Notes under the pieces: model-generated
Told to the model about the DNA's origin: nothing
The model's database searches: none
What the model saw: the letters and a program-made list of their open reading frames with translations, nothing else
DNA from: Gemmatimonadota bacterium
GTDB lineage: Bacteria > Gemmatimonadota > Gemmatimonadetes > Gemmatimonadales > Gemmatimonadaceae
NCBI GenBank assembly: GCA_016714015.1
Contig: JADJNZ010000006.1
Coordinates: forward strand, 372,001-436,000
Length of the DNA stretch: 64,000 bases
Direction: 5' to 3'
Part shown: positions 26,090-33,887 of the stretch, one piece after another
Layout: each line of letters begins with the position of its first letter
How positions within the stretch are numbered: position 1 is the first letter of the stretch
Translations under genes and position numbers: made by a program

Positions 26090-26621
26090 GCAGCTTCGCC
26101 TGATACCGCTGCGCCTCGCCGATCCGCTCGAGCTCGACCGCCATCGTGTCGAGGCTCTCCTGCAGCTGCCGGATCTGCGGCACGAGCTGCTTCGCGTCGA
26201 CCGTGCCGAGCTCCGTGCGCCGGTCCATGCGACGCGCGAACGCGCGCGCGAGCGGCCACCCCACGAAGATCGCGACCACCATCGCTAGGCTCATGCCGAC
26301 GATGGGGACGGACGCCTCGATGATCGCCTGCGGATCGATCGGCGGGACACCGGTGGATGTGACCAGCCCGTCCTCCGGTCCACGCGCGGGCCCGCCGGCC
26401 TGGTTCTGCGCGTCCTGCGCGGCGCGAAGGGCGTCATTCGCGACGGTCTGCGCATCGCGCGCCAGGTCGACGGGCGCCAGGTCGGCGGGCGACGGGGTCG
26501 GCGCCTCCGCCCCGCCTCCGCCCTGGCCGGTCGCCCGTCCCGGCGCCGACGGGAGGGCGGGGATCGGGGGCGGCGCGGGCGCCTGGGCAGGGGCCTGCGG
26601 GATGATCACGGTGGCGGGCAC
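26049..26621 (-). CDS. Hypothetical single-pass membrane protein with Pro-rich N-terminus and coiled coil
   Basis: A 190-residue protein I do not recognise. A Pro/Ala-rich N-terminal region (about 1-85) leads to one membrane helix at about 105-125 (VGMSLAMVVAIFVGWPLARA), then a charged helical tail ending LDTMAVELERIGEAQRYQ, likely a coiled coil. It starts at a GTG with AGGAG upstream. Its 3' end overlaps the helicase stop tail-to-tail by 41 bases. It sits alone and divergent from the ECF sigma factor. Such tail-anchored coiled-coil proteins often act as envelope scaffolds, but no function is shown. Confidence 0.7.
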   Translation of the reverse strand: MPATVIIPQAPAQAPAPPPIPALPSAPGRATGQGGGGAEAPTPSPADLAPVDLARDAQTVANDALRAAQDAQNQAGGPARGPEDGLVTSTGVPPIDPQAIIEASVPIVGMSLAMVVAIFVGWPLARAFARRMDRRTELGTVDAKQLVPQIRQLQESLDTMAVELERIGEAQRYQAKLLTERSSADSANRG

Positions 26622-26800
26622 GATGGCTCTCCTGATGCAGCGGGGATGTCCCCTCTACGGCCCGGACGACGCCCGGGTTCCGGCCTCGCGCCGGACACCC
26701 AAGGATACAGATTGTCGTAGGGGCTGCACCATCGCCGGGGCCATTCAAACCCTTCAGGCTCCCGCCCCATCCTATCCGGTGCCTCCCCCACTGGCGCCGC

Positions 26801-27361
26801 ATGACCCTCCCGCTGACCTCCCTTCCTCCCGCTCTCGCGTCCGATGACGTCGCGCTCGCCGCTGCCGGCGACCGCCGCGCCTTCGAACGCCTCTACCGGG
26901 CCAACGTCGACCGGATCTTCTCGGTCTGCGTGCGCATGGTGGGGGACCGGGCCAAGGCGGAGGACCTCACGCAGGACGCGTTCGTGAGGGCGTGGGAGAA
27001 GCTCGGGACCTTTCGCGGGGACTCGCAGTTCAGCACCTGGCTCCACCGCCTCGCGGTGAACGTGGTGCTCAACGACCGGGAATCCGAGGGGAGGCGGCGG
27101 GACCGGCACGACGAAGGGATCGAGGACATGGACACCATCTCCTACGGGGATGTGCGCCCGCTCCCGGTCCCGGGGCTCTCGCTCGATCTGGAGCAGGCCA
27201 TCGCCGCGCTGCCGCCGGGCGCGAAGAAGGTGTTCGTGCTGCACGATGTCGAAGGCTACACCCACGAGGAGATCGCCGAGCAGTTCGGCATCACCTCCGG
27301 CGGTTCCAAGGCGCAGCTCCACCGCGCCCGGATGCTCTTGAGGAGGATGTTGACCCGATGA
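26801..27361 (+). CDS. ECF-family RNA polymerase sigma factor
   Basis: A 186-residue ECF sigma factor. Region 2 is visible as DRRAFERLYRANVDRIFSVC, then GDRAKAEDLTQDAFVRAWEKL (2.1-2.2) and FSTWLHRLAVNVVLNDRES. Region 4 is LEQAIAALPPGAKKVFVLHD followed by EEIAEQFGITSGGSKAQLHR, the helix-turn-helix that binds the -35 element. The next gene (anti-sigma) starts with ATGA overlap. The three DUF4097 genes downstream are likely part of its regulon (inference). The ATG at 26801 gives the family length. Confidence 0.95.
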   Translation: MTLPLTSLPPALASDDVALAAAGDRRAFERLYRANVDRIFSVCVRMVGDRAKAEDLTQDAFVRAWEKLGTFRGDSQFSTWLHRLAVNVVLNDRESEGRRRDRHDEGIEDMDTISYGDVRPLPVPGLSLDLEQAIAALPPGAKKVFVLHDVEGYTHEEIAEQFGITSGGSKAQLHRARMLLRRMLTR

Positions 27362-28059
27362 CCGACCACGATCTCACCAACGATGCGCATCGCGAACGCT
27401 GCGCCGAGTGCACGGCCACCTGGGCCGAGCTCGAGGCGATCAGTGCCGACGCGCGCGCCCTGCCGACGCTGACGCCGAGCCGCGATCTCTGGGCCGGCAT
27501 CGAAGCGCGTCTCGATGCGCCCTCCGCTGCGGCTGTGCCGGCCACACTCGGCGCGACCACAGCGGCGTCCCCGGCGCGGATCCGCGCCGGTCAGCGCTGG
27601 TTCGCCCAGTCGACTATGCGGTTCGCCGCGGCGGCGGGACTGCTCATGATGGTGACCGCCGGCGTCACGTGGCGCATCGCCACCGGCGAGCGCCAGCGCG
27701 ACGACGCGAATGTCGCCGTCGGCGCGAGCGACTCGGCCGCCGCGGCCGCCGCGGCCGCCGCAACCGTCTCCGGCGACCCGATGCTCGTCCCCGTGGGGAA
27801 TGCAGAGGCCTTCACCTCGATGGACCTCGAGATCCGGGCGCTGCAGACGCTGCTGGACGAGCGTCGCGCGCAACTCGAGCCGCAGACCATCGAGGTGCTC
27901 GAGCGGAGCATGACGCTCATCGACCAGGCCATCACCGAGAGCCGTGCGGCCCTCGCGAAGGACCCCGCCAGCCAGTTCCTCGCCGCGCAACTCGCGCGGT
28001 CGTACTCCACCAAGCTCACCCTGCTCCGCTCCACGGCAACGATGCCGGTGGGCACCTGA
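27358..28059 (+). CDS. Anti-sigma factor, zinc-finger (ZAS-like) transmembrane protein
   Basis: A 233-residue membrane protein. The N-terminus has AHRERCAECTATW, an H-x3-C-x2-C zinc motif as in anti-sigma factors of the ZAS class. A membrane helix lies at about 83-101 (FAAAAGLLMMVTAGVTW), preceded by a positive segment. The C-terminal ~120 residues lie outside and contain an Ala run and helical sequence. It would hold the ECF sigma factor (overlapped by 4 bases) at the membrane until an envelope signal releases it. The signal is unknown. Confidence 0.88.
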   Translation: MTDHDLTNDAHRERCAECTATWAELEAISADARALPTLTPSRDLWAGIEARLDAPSAAAVPATLGATTAASPARIRAGQRWFAQSTMRFAAAAGLLMMVTAGVTWRIATGERQRDDANVAVGASDSAAAAAAAAATVSGDPMLVPVGNAEAFTSMDLEIRALQTLLDERRAQLEPQTIEVLERSMTLIDQAITESRAALAKDPASQFLAAQLARSYSTKLTLLRSTATMPVGT

Positions 28060-28073
28060 ACCCGGACCGCACC

Positions 28074-28979
28074 ATGTCTCGCATCCGACTCCTCTCCCGC
28101 GCCCTTCTCGGCGCCCTGCTCCTGCCGGTCGCGCTCCGAGCGCAGGTCGAACGGCAGCGCGTCGACACCACCTTCGCCTTCGAGCGCGGAGGGTTCGTCC
28201 ACCTCGGCCTCGTCAGCGGCACCATCCGCGTCGTCACGGGCACGGGGAACGAGATCCGCATCCTCGCCACCATCGAGCGCGGGCGCCTCGAGACATCGCT
28301 CACGCGCAGCCGCGTCTCGATCGAGGCGCGCAGCGTCAACGGGCGCATGGGCGCCACGCGCTACGAGCTCACCGTCCCGGTCGGCACACGCGTCGACGCC
28401 AACGCCGTCTCTGGCGAGATCAGCATCCGCGGGACCGGCACCGAGGTGGAGGCGCACACGGTCAGCGGCGGCGTCCGGATCGAGGACGCGAGCGGCATCG
28501 TCGAGGTCGGCACCGTCTCCGGCGACATCGAGCTGCGCAAGATCGCGGGCCGGATCGAGATCAGCACCGTGAGCGGCGAGGTGGATGCGGACGACGCCGC
28601 CGGTGACCTCGAGGCCGAGTCGGTGAGCGGCACCATCGCCGTGCGCGGCGGGAAGCTGCGCGGCCTTCGCACCGAGTCCGTCTCCGGCGACCTCACGTAC
28701 GAGGGCAGCTTCGACGCGACCGGCGACTATCGCTTCAACTCGCACTCGGGCGATGTGCGCATCGCCATCCCCGCCAACGGCGGCGCCTCGCTCGAGCTGG
28801 AGACCTGGAGCGGCAACATCTCGAGCGATTTCCCGCTCACCCTGCAGCCGGGGGAGATGACCGGCCGCAACCGTCGGATGCAGTTCAACGTGGGCCGGGG
28901 CGGCGCCCGCCTCTCGGCCGAGACCTTCAGCGGCGACATCGCCATCCGTCGCGCCTTGATGCGCGGCCCGGAGGAATGA
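28074..28979 (+). CDS. DUF4097-family secreted beta-repeat protein (first of three)
   Basis: A 301-residue secreted protein of the DUF4097 (LiaG-like) family. After a signal peptide ending LRAQ comes a regular beta-helix of about ten repeats with the core V-S-G at each turn (VSGTIRV, VSGEISI, VSGGVRI, VSGDIELR, VSGEVDA, VSGTIAV, VSGDLTY). It starts 14 bases after the anti-sigma gene. DUF4097 proteins form right-handed parallel beta-helices and are linked to envelope stress regulons. What they bind is unknown. Confidence 0.9.
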   Translation: MSRIRLLSRALLGALLLPVALRAQVERQRVDTTFAFERGGFVHLGLVSGTIRVVTGTGNEIRILATIERGRLETSLTRSRVSIEARSVNGRMGATRYELTVPVGTRVDANAVSGEISIRGTGTEVEAHTVSGGVRIEDASGIVEVGTVSGDIELRKIAGRIEISTVSGEVDADDAAGDLEAESVSGTIAVRGGKLRGLRTESVSGDLTYEGSFDATGDYRFNSHSGDVRIAIPANGGASLELETWSGNISSDFPLTLQPGEMTGRNRRMQFNVGRGGARLSAETFSGDIAIRRALMRGPEE

Positions 28980-28983
28980 CCCC

Positions 28984-29775
28984 ATGACCCGACCGATCCT
29001 CGCAGGTGCCCTGCTCGCCCTCGCCGCGCTCGGCGCCGACGCCCAGGAGTCGAAGGAATGGAAGTGGAGCGGCCAGCTCGGCAGCGGCCGCACCGTGTAC
29101 CTGCGCAACGTGAACGGCGAGGTGACCTTCGAGCAGGGCACCGGCCGCACGGTGGAGGTCGTCGCCGAGAAGCGGTGGCGGCGCGGCGACCCGGATGACG
29201 TGCGCATCGAGGCGCGGCAGACCGGCGGTGGCAACGGCGACATCATCATCTGCGCGCTGTGGGGCGAGCGCTCCACCTGCGACGAGGATGGCTATCACGG
29301 CAACCGGGACGGCGAACGCAGCTGGGACCGCAACAACGACGTCTCGGTGCACTTCACCGTCCGCATCCCCGCCGACGCACGCGTCAACGCCTCCACCGTG
29401 AACGGCGGGATGACCGTCGACGGCACGAGCGGCGACATCGAGGCGAACACCGTCAACGGCAACGTCGAGGCGCGCTCGACCGCCGGACGCGTGGAGGCGA
29501 AGACGGTGAACGGCAGCATCACCGTGCGCACCACCGCCCGCAACACGAGCGACCTCGAGTACAGCACCGTCAACGGCTCGATCACCATCGAACTGGCCGA
29601 GGGGACGAACGCGAACGTGAACCTCTCGACGGTGAACGGGCGCATCCAGACCGACTTCCCGCTCACCCTCGACGGCCAGATCAATCCCCGCCGCATCCGC
29701 GCCAAGATCGGGACCGGTGGCCCGATGATCCGCGCCGGCACCGTCAACGGCAGCATCCGGCTGCGGAAGCCGTAG
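28984..29775 (+). CDS. DUF4097-family secreted beta-repeat protein (second of three)
   Basis: A 263-residue secreted paralogue of the gene before it, only four bases away. The signal peptide ends GADAQ. The repeat core here is V-N-G (VNGEVTF, VNGGMTV, VNGNVEA, VNGSITV, VNGSITI, VNGRIQT, VNGSIRL) rather than V-S-G. An inserted loop holds two cysteines (IIICALWGERSTCDEDG) that could form a disulphide, also present in the third paralogue. The N/S switch suggests the paralogues diverged as a family rather than arising by recent duplication. Confidence 0.9.
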   Translation: MTRPILAGALLALAALGADAQESKEWKWSGQLGSGRTVYLRNVNGEVTFEQGTGRTVEVVAEKRWRRGDPDDVRIEARQTGGGNGDIIICALWGERSTCDEDGYHGNRDGERSWDRNNDVSVHFTVRIPADARVNASTVNGGMTVDGTSGDIEANTVNGNVEARSTAGRVEAKTVNGSITVRTTARNTSDLEYSTVNGSITIELAEGTNANVNLSTVNGRIQTDFPLTLDGQINPRRIRAKIGTGGPMIRAGTVNGSIRLRKP

Positions 29776-29781
29776 TCCGCG

Positions 29782-29818
29782 ACGGCCCGCGCGGAAACCC
29801 CATCCTCGCGCGGGCCGT
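29782..29818 (+). terminator. Hairpin between the second and third DUF4097 genes
   Basis: A perfect 12-bp stem (ACGGCCCGCGCG / CGCGCGGGCCGT) with a 13-base loop, starting 7 bases after the second DUF4097 stop. It could end or dampen the sigma-operon transcript, leaving the third gene with lower or separate expression. No T tract. Confidence 0.6.
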
Positions 29819-29848
29819 AGATTGGGGCATCCGCCACCGGAGCCTCGC

Positions 29849-30673
29849 ATGAACCGTCGTCCGTTCGTCGCGTCCCGCCTGTCGTCGCTCGTCGTCGCCG
29901 CCCTCGTCGTCGCGGGGTGCGACGACGAGCCGAAGGGACCGTTGCAGGTCCGCCAGAATGCCCTCGTGTGGGAGGGTGTGGTCCCGGCCGGCCAGACGGT
30001 CACCATCCGCGACTTCGCCGGCGACATCGAGGTCCGGCCGAGCGCCGACGACACCGTCCGCGTGGTCGCGCGCCTCGAGTGGCGCGGCGGGGATCCCGAC
30101 AAGTCGCTGCATCTCTCCGGCGCGACCGTCCCGACGGGCGCGCTCATCTGCGCGGTCTGGGGAGAGGGCAAGTGCACCGTCCAGGACTACTCGGCCAAGC
30201 TCGAGCTCGACGGCAACGACGCCAAGGTCTTCTTCACCGTCGATGTCCCCGCCGGGGTGCGCCTCGACCTGCAGAACATCTCCGGTGACATCGTCGCCGC
30301 CGCGACCGCGCCCGTCCAGGCCTCGACGATGAACGGTGACATCCGCGTCGTCACCGCCGTGGGCCCCGTGCAGGGCGAGACGCTCAACGGCAGCGTCGAC
30401 ATCCGCATGTCGTCGCTCGCGAACACCGACTCGATCTTCGCGAAGACGCTCAACGGCAACGCGTTCATCTACCTGCCGTCGCTCGACGATGCGGTCCTCG
30501 ACCTCGGCGTCGCGAACGGGAGCGCGTCGAGCGCGTTCGCGCCGGCCGGCGTGAAGACGGAGGCGAAGAAGATCACCGGACGGATCGGCGCCGGGACGCG
30601 CGTGGTGCACGCGTTCTCGATCAACGGCGAGGTGGCGCTCCGGAAGCTGGGCGCGGACGGCACCGCCCCGTAG
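29849..30673 (+). CDS. DUF4097-family lipoprotein (third of three)
   Basis: A 274-residue DUF4097 paralogue with a lipoprotein signal (AALVVAGC, Cys at about 24), unlike its two secreted neighbours. Repeats show mixed cores: ISGDIVA, MNGDIRV, LNGSVDI, LNGNAFI, INGEVAL. A two-cysteine loop (ALICAVWGEGKCTV) matches the one in the second paralogue. A hairpin separates it from the first two, so it may have its own promoter in the 73-base gap. As a lipoprotein it would be membrane-anchored while the others are free. Confidence 0.88.
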   Translation: MNRRPFVASRLSSLVVAALVVAGCDDEPKGPLQVRQNALVWEGVVPAGQTVTIRDFAGDIEVRPSADDTVRVVARLEWRGGDPDKSLHLSGATVPTGALICAVWGEGKCTVQDYSAKLELDGNDAKVFFTVDVPAGVRLDLQNISGDIVAAATAPVQASTMNGDIRVVTAVGPVQGETLNGSVDIRMSSLANTDSIFAKTLNGNAFIYLPSLDDAVLDLGVANGSASSAFAPAGVKTEAKKITGRIGAGTRVVHAFSINGEVALRKLGADGTAP

Positions 30674-30688
30674 CGGATGCCGCGACGG

Positions 30689-30717
30689 CGAAGGCCCGGC
30701 CGATGGCCGGGCCTTCG
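30689..30717. terminator. Bidirectional hairpin terminator
   Basis: A perfect 13-bp stem (CGAAGGCCCGGCC / GGCCGGGCCTTCG) with the loop GAT, midway between two convergent stops (30673 and 30725). Very stable, no clear T tract. Confidence 0.75.
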
Positions 30718-30724
30718 CGCGCGA

Positions 30725-31777
30725 TCACGGCACTGCGGCCGGCCGCAGCATCACGGCCTGTCCTCCGTATTGCCCCGCATACGTCCAGTTGAACGTGTGC
30801 GACCCGGCGACGCCGATGCGGACGTCGCCGTCCACCATGGCCGAGAAGGCACCGGTCGCCGTCGCCTGCCGTGATGTCGCCCCGACACCCGCGGCGAAGC
30901 CGCTGTTGGTGGAGAAGAGATGCGCCCACGGCAGCGAGCCCGCGGCGTTCGACGTCACCGTGAGCGAGGCCGATCCGGCGGACCCCGCGCTCGTCGTCGC
31001 GATGCCGAACGGCGCGACCTGGTCCACGCCCGCATAGCTCGCGCAGGCGACGGTCCAGTTCGCGCTCGCGGAGAGCGTCGCGATGAGGCGGCGCGTGCCG
31101 ACCGTCGGGGCGACGAGCGAGTACGTCACCCAGTGGCGGCCGTCCGACGGCGCGTTGTAGTGCGTGCCGAGCGCCGCGAGCGCCTGCGCGCCGCCGCCGG
31201 CGCCGTCATCGAGCGCGATGCTCGTGGCCACGATCGGCGAGTCGAACGGTTCGACCGAGAGCACGCACATCAGCAGGCGGTTCGCGCCCGCGATGCTCAC
31301 CGCGGGCAGCACGACGCTCGCACCGGTCCCGGTCGCCACCCCGTTCGCGACGCGGAATGCGACACCGGCGCCCGTGGCGGTGAAGGTGACCGGGCTGCCG
31401 GTCAGACCGGCGACGGTCGCGGTGAGCGTGTTCTCCCCGGGGGTGCCGCCGAGCGTCCAGCTCCCGACCGCGGCGACGCCGTCCCCCGAGGTCGTTGGCG
31501 TCGCGCCGGTGACGGCGCCGCCACCGCTCGCGACCGCGAAGGTCACGGTCACGCCGTTCACGCCGCGCCCGGAAGCATCGGTCACGCGCACCGACGGGAG
31601 CGTGGGCACTGCGGCGCCGGCGACGACCGCCTGCGCGTCCCCCGCGTTCAGCGTGATCTGCGTCGCCGGGCCGGGCGTCCCCGTCGCATCGCTGCAGGCA
31701 CTCGCCCACAACACGAGACCCGCCAGCGCGGACCACGCCCCGATCCGCCGTCGCTCGTTCGATCGCTGCACCGACAT
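30725..31777 (-). CDS. Ig-like (Big) domain lipoprotein
   Basis: A 350-residue exported protein, probably a lipoprotein (LVLWASAC, Cys at 28). An N-terminal Ig-like domain of the Big_1 kind is visible: LPSVRVTDASGRGVNGVTVT, then GGGAVTGATPTTSGDGVAAVG and TATGAG at its end. The C-terminal ~200 residues look like a jelly-roll or adhesin domain with repeated beta-strands. Such proteins are surface adhesins or binding proteins in Gemmatimonadota and Bacteroidota. The ATG at 31777 follows CAGGGGGATGG. It stands alone. Confidence 0.78.
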   Translation of the reverse strand: MSVQRSNERRRIGAWSALAGLVLWASACSDATGTPGPATQITLNAGDAQAVVAGAAVPTLPSVRVTDASGRGVNGVTVTFAVASGGGAVTGATPTTSGDGVAAVGSWTLGGTPGENTLTATVAGLTGSPVTFTATGAGVAFRVANGVATGTGASVVLPAVSIAGANRLLMCVLSVEPFDSPIVATSIALDDGAGGGAQALAALGTHYNAPSDGRHWVTYSLVAPTVGTRRLIATLSASANWTVACASYAGVDQVAPFGIATTSAGSAGSASLTVTSNAAGSLPWAHLFSTNSGFAAGVGATSRQATATGAFSAMVDGDVRIGVAGSHTFNWTYAGQYGGQAVMLRPAAVP

Positions 31778-31809
31778 CCATCCCCCTGAATGATGAGAGC
31801 CGCGCACCC

Positions 31810-32091
31810 TCAGCCGACGATCCGTTCCGCCAGCGCGAAGTCCAGTTCGGTGATACCCCCCGAATCGTGCGTCGAGAGGAGGACGATCACGCGGTTGAAT
31901 CGGATATCCAGGTCCGGATGGTGTCCGAGCGACTCGGCCGGAATCACGAGGGTCTGGGCGAACGCGACCGCCTCGGGGAAGCCGGCGAAGGTGAAGACGC
32001 GCCGGAGGGCATTTCCCTGACGCTGCCATCCGGTCAGGGCGGAGAGTCGGCGCTGGATCTCGAGATCGGACAGGACGGGGACGTGGCCCAT
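31810..32091 (-). CDS. Pterin-4a-carbinolamine dehydratase
   Basis: A 93-residue protein with the full PCD signature: GHHPDLDIRFNRVIVLLSTH followed by DSGGITELDFALA. The His-His-Pro at the active site dehydrates 4a-hydroxytetrahydrobiopterin made by aromatic amino acid hydroxylases; in bacteria it often supports phenylalanine hydroxylase or molybdopterin-related steps. The ATG at 32091 has GGAG upstream. No pterin hydroxylase gene is seen in this window. Divergent from the membrane protein at 32217. Confidence 0.93.
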   Translation of the reverse strand: MGHVPVLSDLEIQRRLSALTGWQRQGNALRRVFTFAGFPEAVAFAQTLVIPAESLGHHPDLDIRFNRVIVLLSTHDSGGITELDFALAERIVG

Positions 32092-32216
32092 GGCGGCTCC
32101 GGTGTTCGGGGGGAGTGCACCGGGATCGGCTCCGGCGTGAAGTGGCGGGCCGTTCGGCTTACGTTCAAGCTTATGCAGCGTCCAACCCCCAGTCAGGTCC
32201 TCGAGCCCCACTCTTC

Positions 32217-32657
32217 GTGAACGCACAGGAATCGCTCTCGCTCCTCCGCCGCGGTCTCCTCGTGCTGTTGATGATCGGGGCCGCCGGCCTCATCGGCGAG
32301 CTCGTGCTGCTCGAGCACTACGAGGACACCCCGCAGTTCGTCCCCTTCGGGCTCCTCACGCTCACGCTCGTCGTCACCACGTGGCATTGGGTCTCCGGCT
32401 CGCGCACCAGCCTGCGCGCCCTGCAGGCCGTCATGCTGCTGCTCGTCGCCGCCGGCCCCATCGGCATGTTCCTCCATCTCCGCGGCAACTTCGAGATGGA
32501 ACGCGAGTTCGACCCGAGCCTGCTCGGCCTCGACCTGTGGCTCGCGGTCATCCGCGGCGAGGCGCCGACACTCGCGCCCGGCACCCTCGTCCAGTTCGGA
32601 CTCCTCGGCCTGCTCTACGCCTACAAGCACCCCGCCCTCTCCTCCAAGGACCCTTGA
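32217..32657 (+). CDS. Hypothetical four-helix membrane protein
   Basis: A 146-residue membrane protein with about four hydrophobic segments (GLLVLLMIGAAGLIGELVLL, GLLTLTLVVTTWHWV, LQAVMLLLVAAGPIGMFLHL, and a fourth near the end). I do not recognise the family. Charged patches HYEDT and HLRGNFEMEREFDPS sit in loops. I chose the GTG at 32217. It is one base upstream of the helix-hairpin-helix gene, so both are probably on one transcript. Confidence 0.7.
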   Translation: MNAQESLSLLRRGLLVLLMIGAAGLIGELVLLEHYEDTPQFVPFGLLTLTLVVTTWHWVSGSRTSLRALQAVMLLLVAAGPIGMFLHLRGNFEMEREFDPSLLGLDLWLAVIRGEAPTLAPGTLVQFGLLGLLYAYKHPALSSKDP

Positions 32658-32658
32658 G

Positions 32659-33294
32659 ATGCACACCTTCCGTTCCCGCGCGCGCCTCGCGCTCAGCGCC
32701 CTCGTCCTCTCCGCCGCGCCCCTCCTCGCGCAGGTGGGCAAGCCGGTCACGATCAAGGACGCGAACACCGCCGCCGAGGCCGACCTCGCGACGATGCCGC
32801 ACGTCACGCCGGCGCTCGCGAAGGAACTCGTCGCCGCGCGCCCCTTCGCGAGCATGACCGCGTTCGACGCCTTCCTCGCCCCGAAGCTGACGAAGGAACA
32901 GCGCGCGGAACTCTATCCGAAGCTCTGGGTCCACATCGACCTCAACGGCGCCTCCCGCGAGGAGATCGCCCTCATCCCGGGCATGGGCCCGCGCATGATC
33001 CGCGAGTTCCTCGAGTACCGCCCCTACGCGAACATGGGCGTCTTCCGCCGCGAGATCGGCAAGTACGTGAACGCCGACGAGGTCGCGCGCCTCGAGCAGT
33101 ACACCTTCGTCCCGATGGACCCGACGACCGCCAGCGACGAGGACCTCATGACGATCCCCTCGTTCGGCCCGCGCATGCTCCGCGAGTTCAAGGAGTACCG
33201 CCCCTGGACCGGCCCGGAACACTTCCGCCGCGAGATCGGCAAGTACGTGAACGCCAAGGAGGTCGGGCGGCTGGAGCGGTTCTTGAGGTTCTGA
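32659..33294 (+). CDS. Secreted helix-hairpin-helix (ComEA-like) repeat protein
   Basis: A 211-residue exported protein. After a signal peptide ending PLLAQ there are three helix-hairpin-helix-like units, each with a [D/P]xxTA/NGAS...DL/EEL...IPxxGPRM pattern: NTAAEADLATMPHVTPAL, NGASREEIALIPGMGPRMIR and TTASDEDLMTIPSFGPRMLR. The last two carry near-identical EYRPYANMG/EYRPWTGPE segments and FRREIGKYVNA, showing an internal duplication. HhH units usually contact DNA backbone, so this could be a periplasmic DNA-binding or uptake protein (inference). Confidence 0.85.
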   Translation: MHTFRSRARLALSALVLSAAPLLAQVGKPVTIKDANTAAEADLATMPHVTPALAKELVAARPFASMTAFDAFLAPKLTKEQRAELYPKLWVHIDLNGASREEIALIPGMGPRMIREFLEYRPYANMGVFRREIGKYVNADEVARLEQYTFVPMDPTTASDEDLMTIPSFGPRMLREFKEYRPWTGPEHFRREIGKYVNAKEVGRLERFLRF

Positions 33295-33308
33295 GACGGA
33301 GCGCAGAA

Positions 33309-33329
33309 GGTGGAAGGTGGAAAGTGGAA
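33309..33329 (+). repeat. 7-bp tandem repeat, GGTGGAA x3
   Basis: Three 7-base units (two exact, one A for G) in the intergenic gap after the HhH gene. Purine-rich, lying left of the terminator hairpin. Confidence 0.75.
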
Positions 33330-33354
33330 AGCAGAACACGGATGCAAATGACCG

Positions 33355-33390
33355 AAGCGGGGCGAGGCGCCAAGGCGCCCCGCCCCGCTT
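33355..33390. terminator. Bidirectional hairpin terminator between convergent genes
   Basis: A 17-bp stem with one A-C mismatch (AAGCGGGGCG / CGCCCCGCTT outer part, GGCGCC inner part on each side) and a two-base loop, between the HhH gene and the surface-adhesin gene. The outer A/T pairs give it an A-tract on the left and a T pair on the right. Confidence 0.75.
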
Positions 33391-33411
33391 CCCGCACTAC
33401 GTATCGCATCT

Positions 33412-33439
33412 CCCGCATCCCGCACCCCGCACCCCGCAT
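33412..33439 (+). repeat. 7-bp tandem repeat, CCCGCAY x4
   Basis: Four 7-base units (CCCGCAT, CCCGCAC, CCCGCAC, CCCGCAT) in the gap right of the terminator hairpin. Function unknown; the pair of repeats with the hairpin between them forms a small composite element. Confidence 0.75.
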
Positions 33440-33452
33440 CCCTCCCCTCGCA

Positions 33453-33869
33453 TCACGGCCGAGAAGCCGGCGCCTCACACAGATACCGAAGCGCAACACC
33501 GGAGAAGTTCGAGTTGAAGACCGGCCCATACCCCGGCACCCGCGGCGTCCGCTTCTCGAAGACCGTCCCCTTCGCCTCATCATGCCAGATGATCGTCTCC
33601 TTCACCGCCACCTGCCGCTCCCGGCACCGGAACATCGCCACCGCGCGCGACCCCGTGATCGGCCCCTTCGGCGTCGCCTTCGGCGTCGCATAGACCACCC
33701 GCACCGTCGCCGACACCACCGAGTCCGTCCGCACGATCGTCGCCGGATTCACGTACACCTTGTTCCCATCCGACGTCGTCCCGATCTCCCGCCACCGCTG
33801 CGCCTCCGCGCGCGTCGAGACGAGAGCGAGCGACCACACCAGCGCGAGGGTCCGAAGCAGGTTCCGCAT
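33453..33869 (-). CDS. Surface-adhesin protein E-like secreted protein
   Basis: A 138-residue exported protein. A signal peptide (ending RAEAQ) precedes a domain with the pattern of surface-adhesin protein E (PF16747): WREIGTTSDGNKVYVNPATI, then ATVRVVYATPK and a conserved cysteine pair (MFRCRERQ and LRYLCEAP). Family members of this kind are small beta-sandwich proteins; adhesion is shown for few. The ATG at 33869 is 18 bases after the next gene's stop, so it may be co-transcribed with the zinc-ribbon gene. Confidence 0.75.
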   Translation of the reverse strand: MRNLLRTLALVWSLALVSTRAEAQRWREIGTTSDGNKVYVNPATIVRTDSVVSATVRVVYATPKATPKGPITGSRAVAMFRCRERQVAVKETIIWHDEAKGTVFEKRTPRVPGYGPVFNSNFSGVALRYLCEAPASRP

Positions 33870-33887
33870 GGGCCGAGGGGAAGAGGG

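Noticed and set aside
29817..29823. TAGATT as a -10 promoter element, also seen near 42120
   Set aside because: Both are short matches at different distances from the starts, without a consistent -35 element.
28074..30673. Tandem duplication of DUF4097 genes as a mobile-element effect
   Set aside because: The paralogues are diverged, and no insertion sequence, direct repeat or integrase is nearby.
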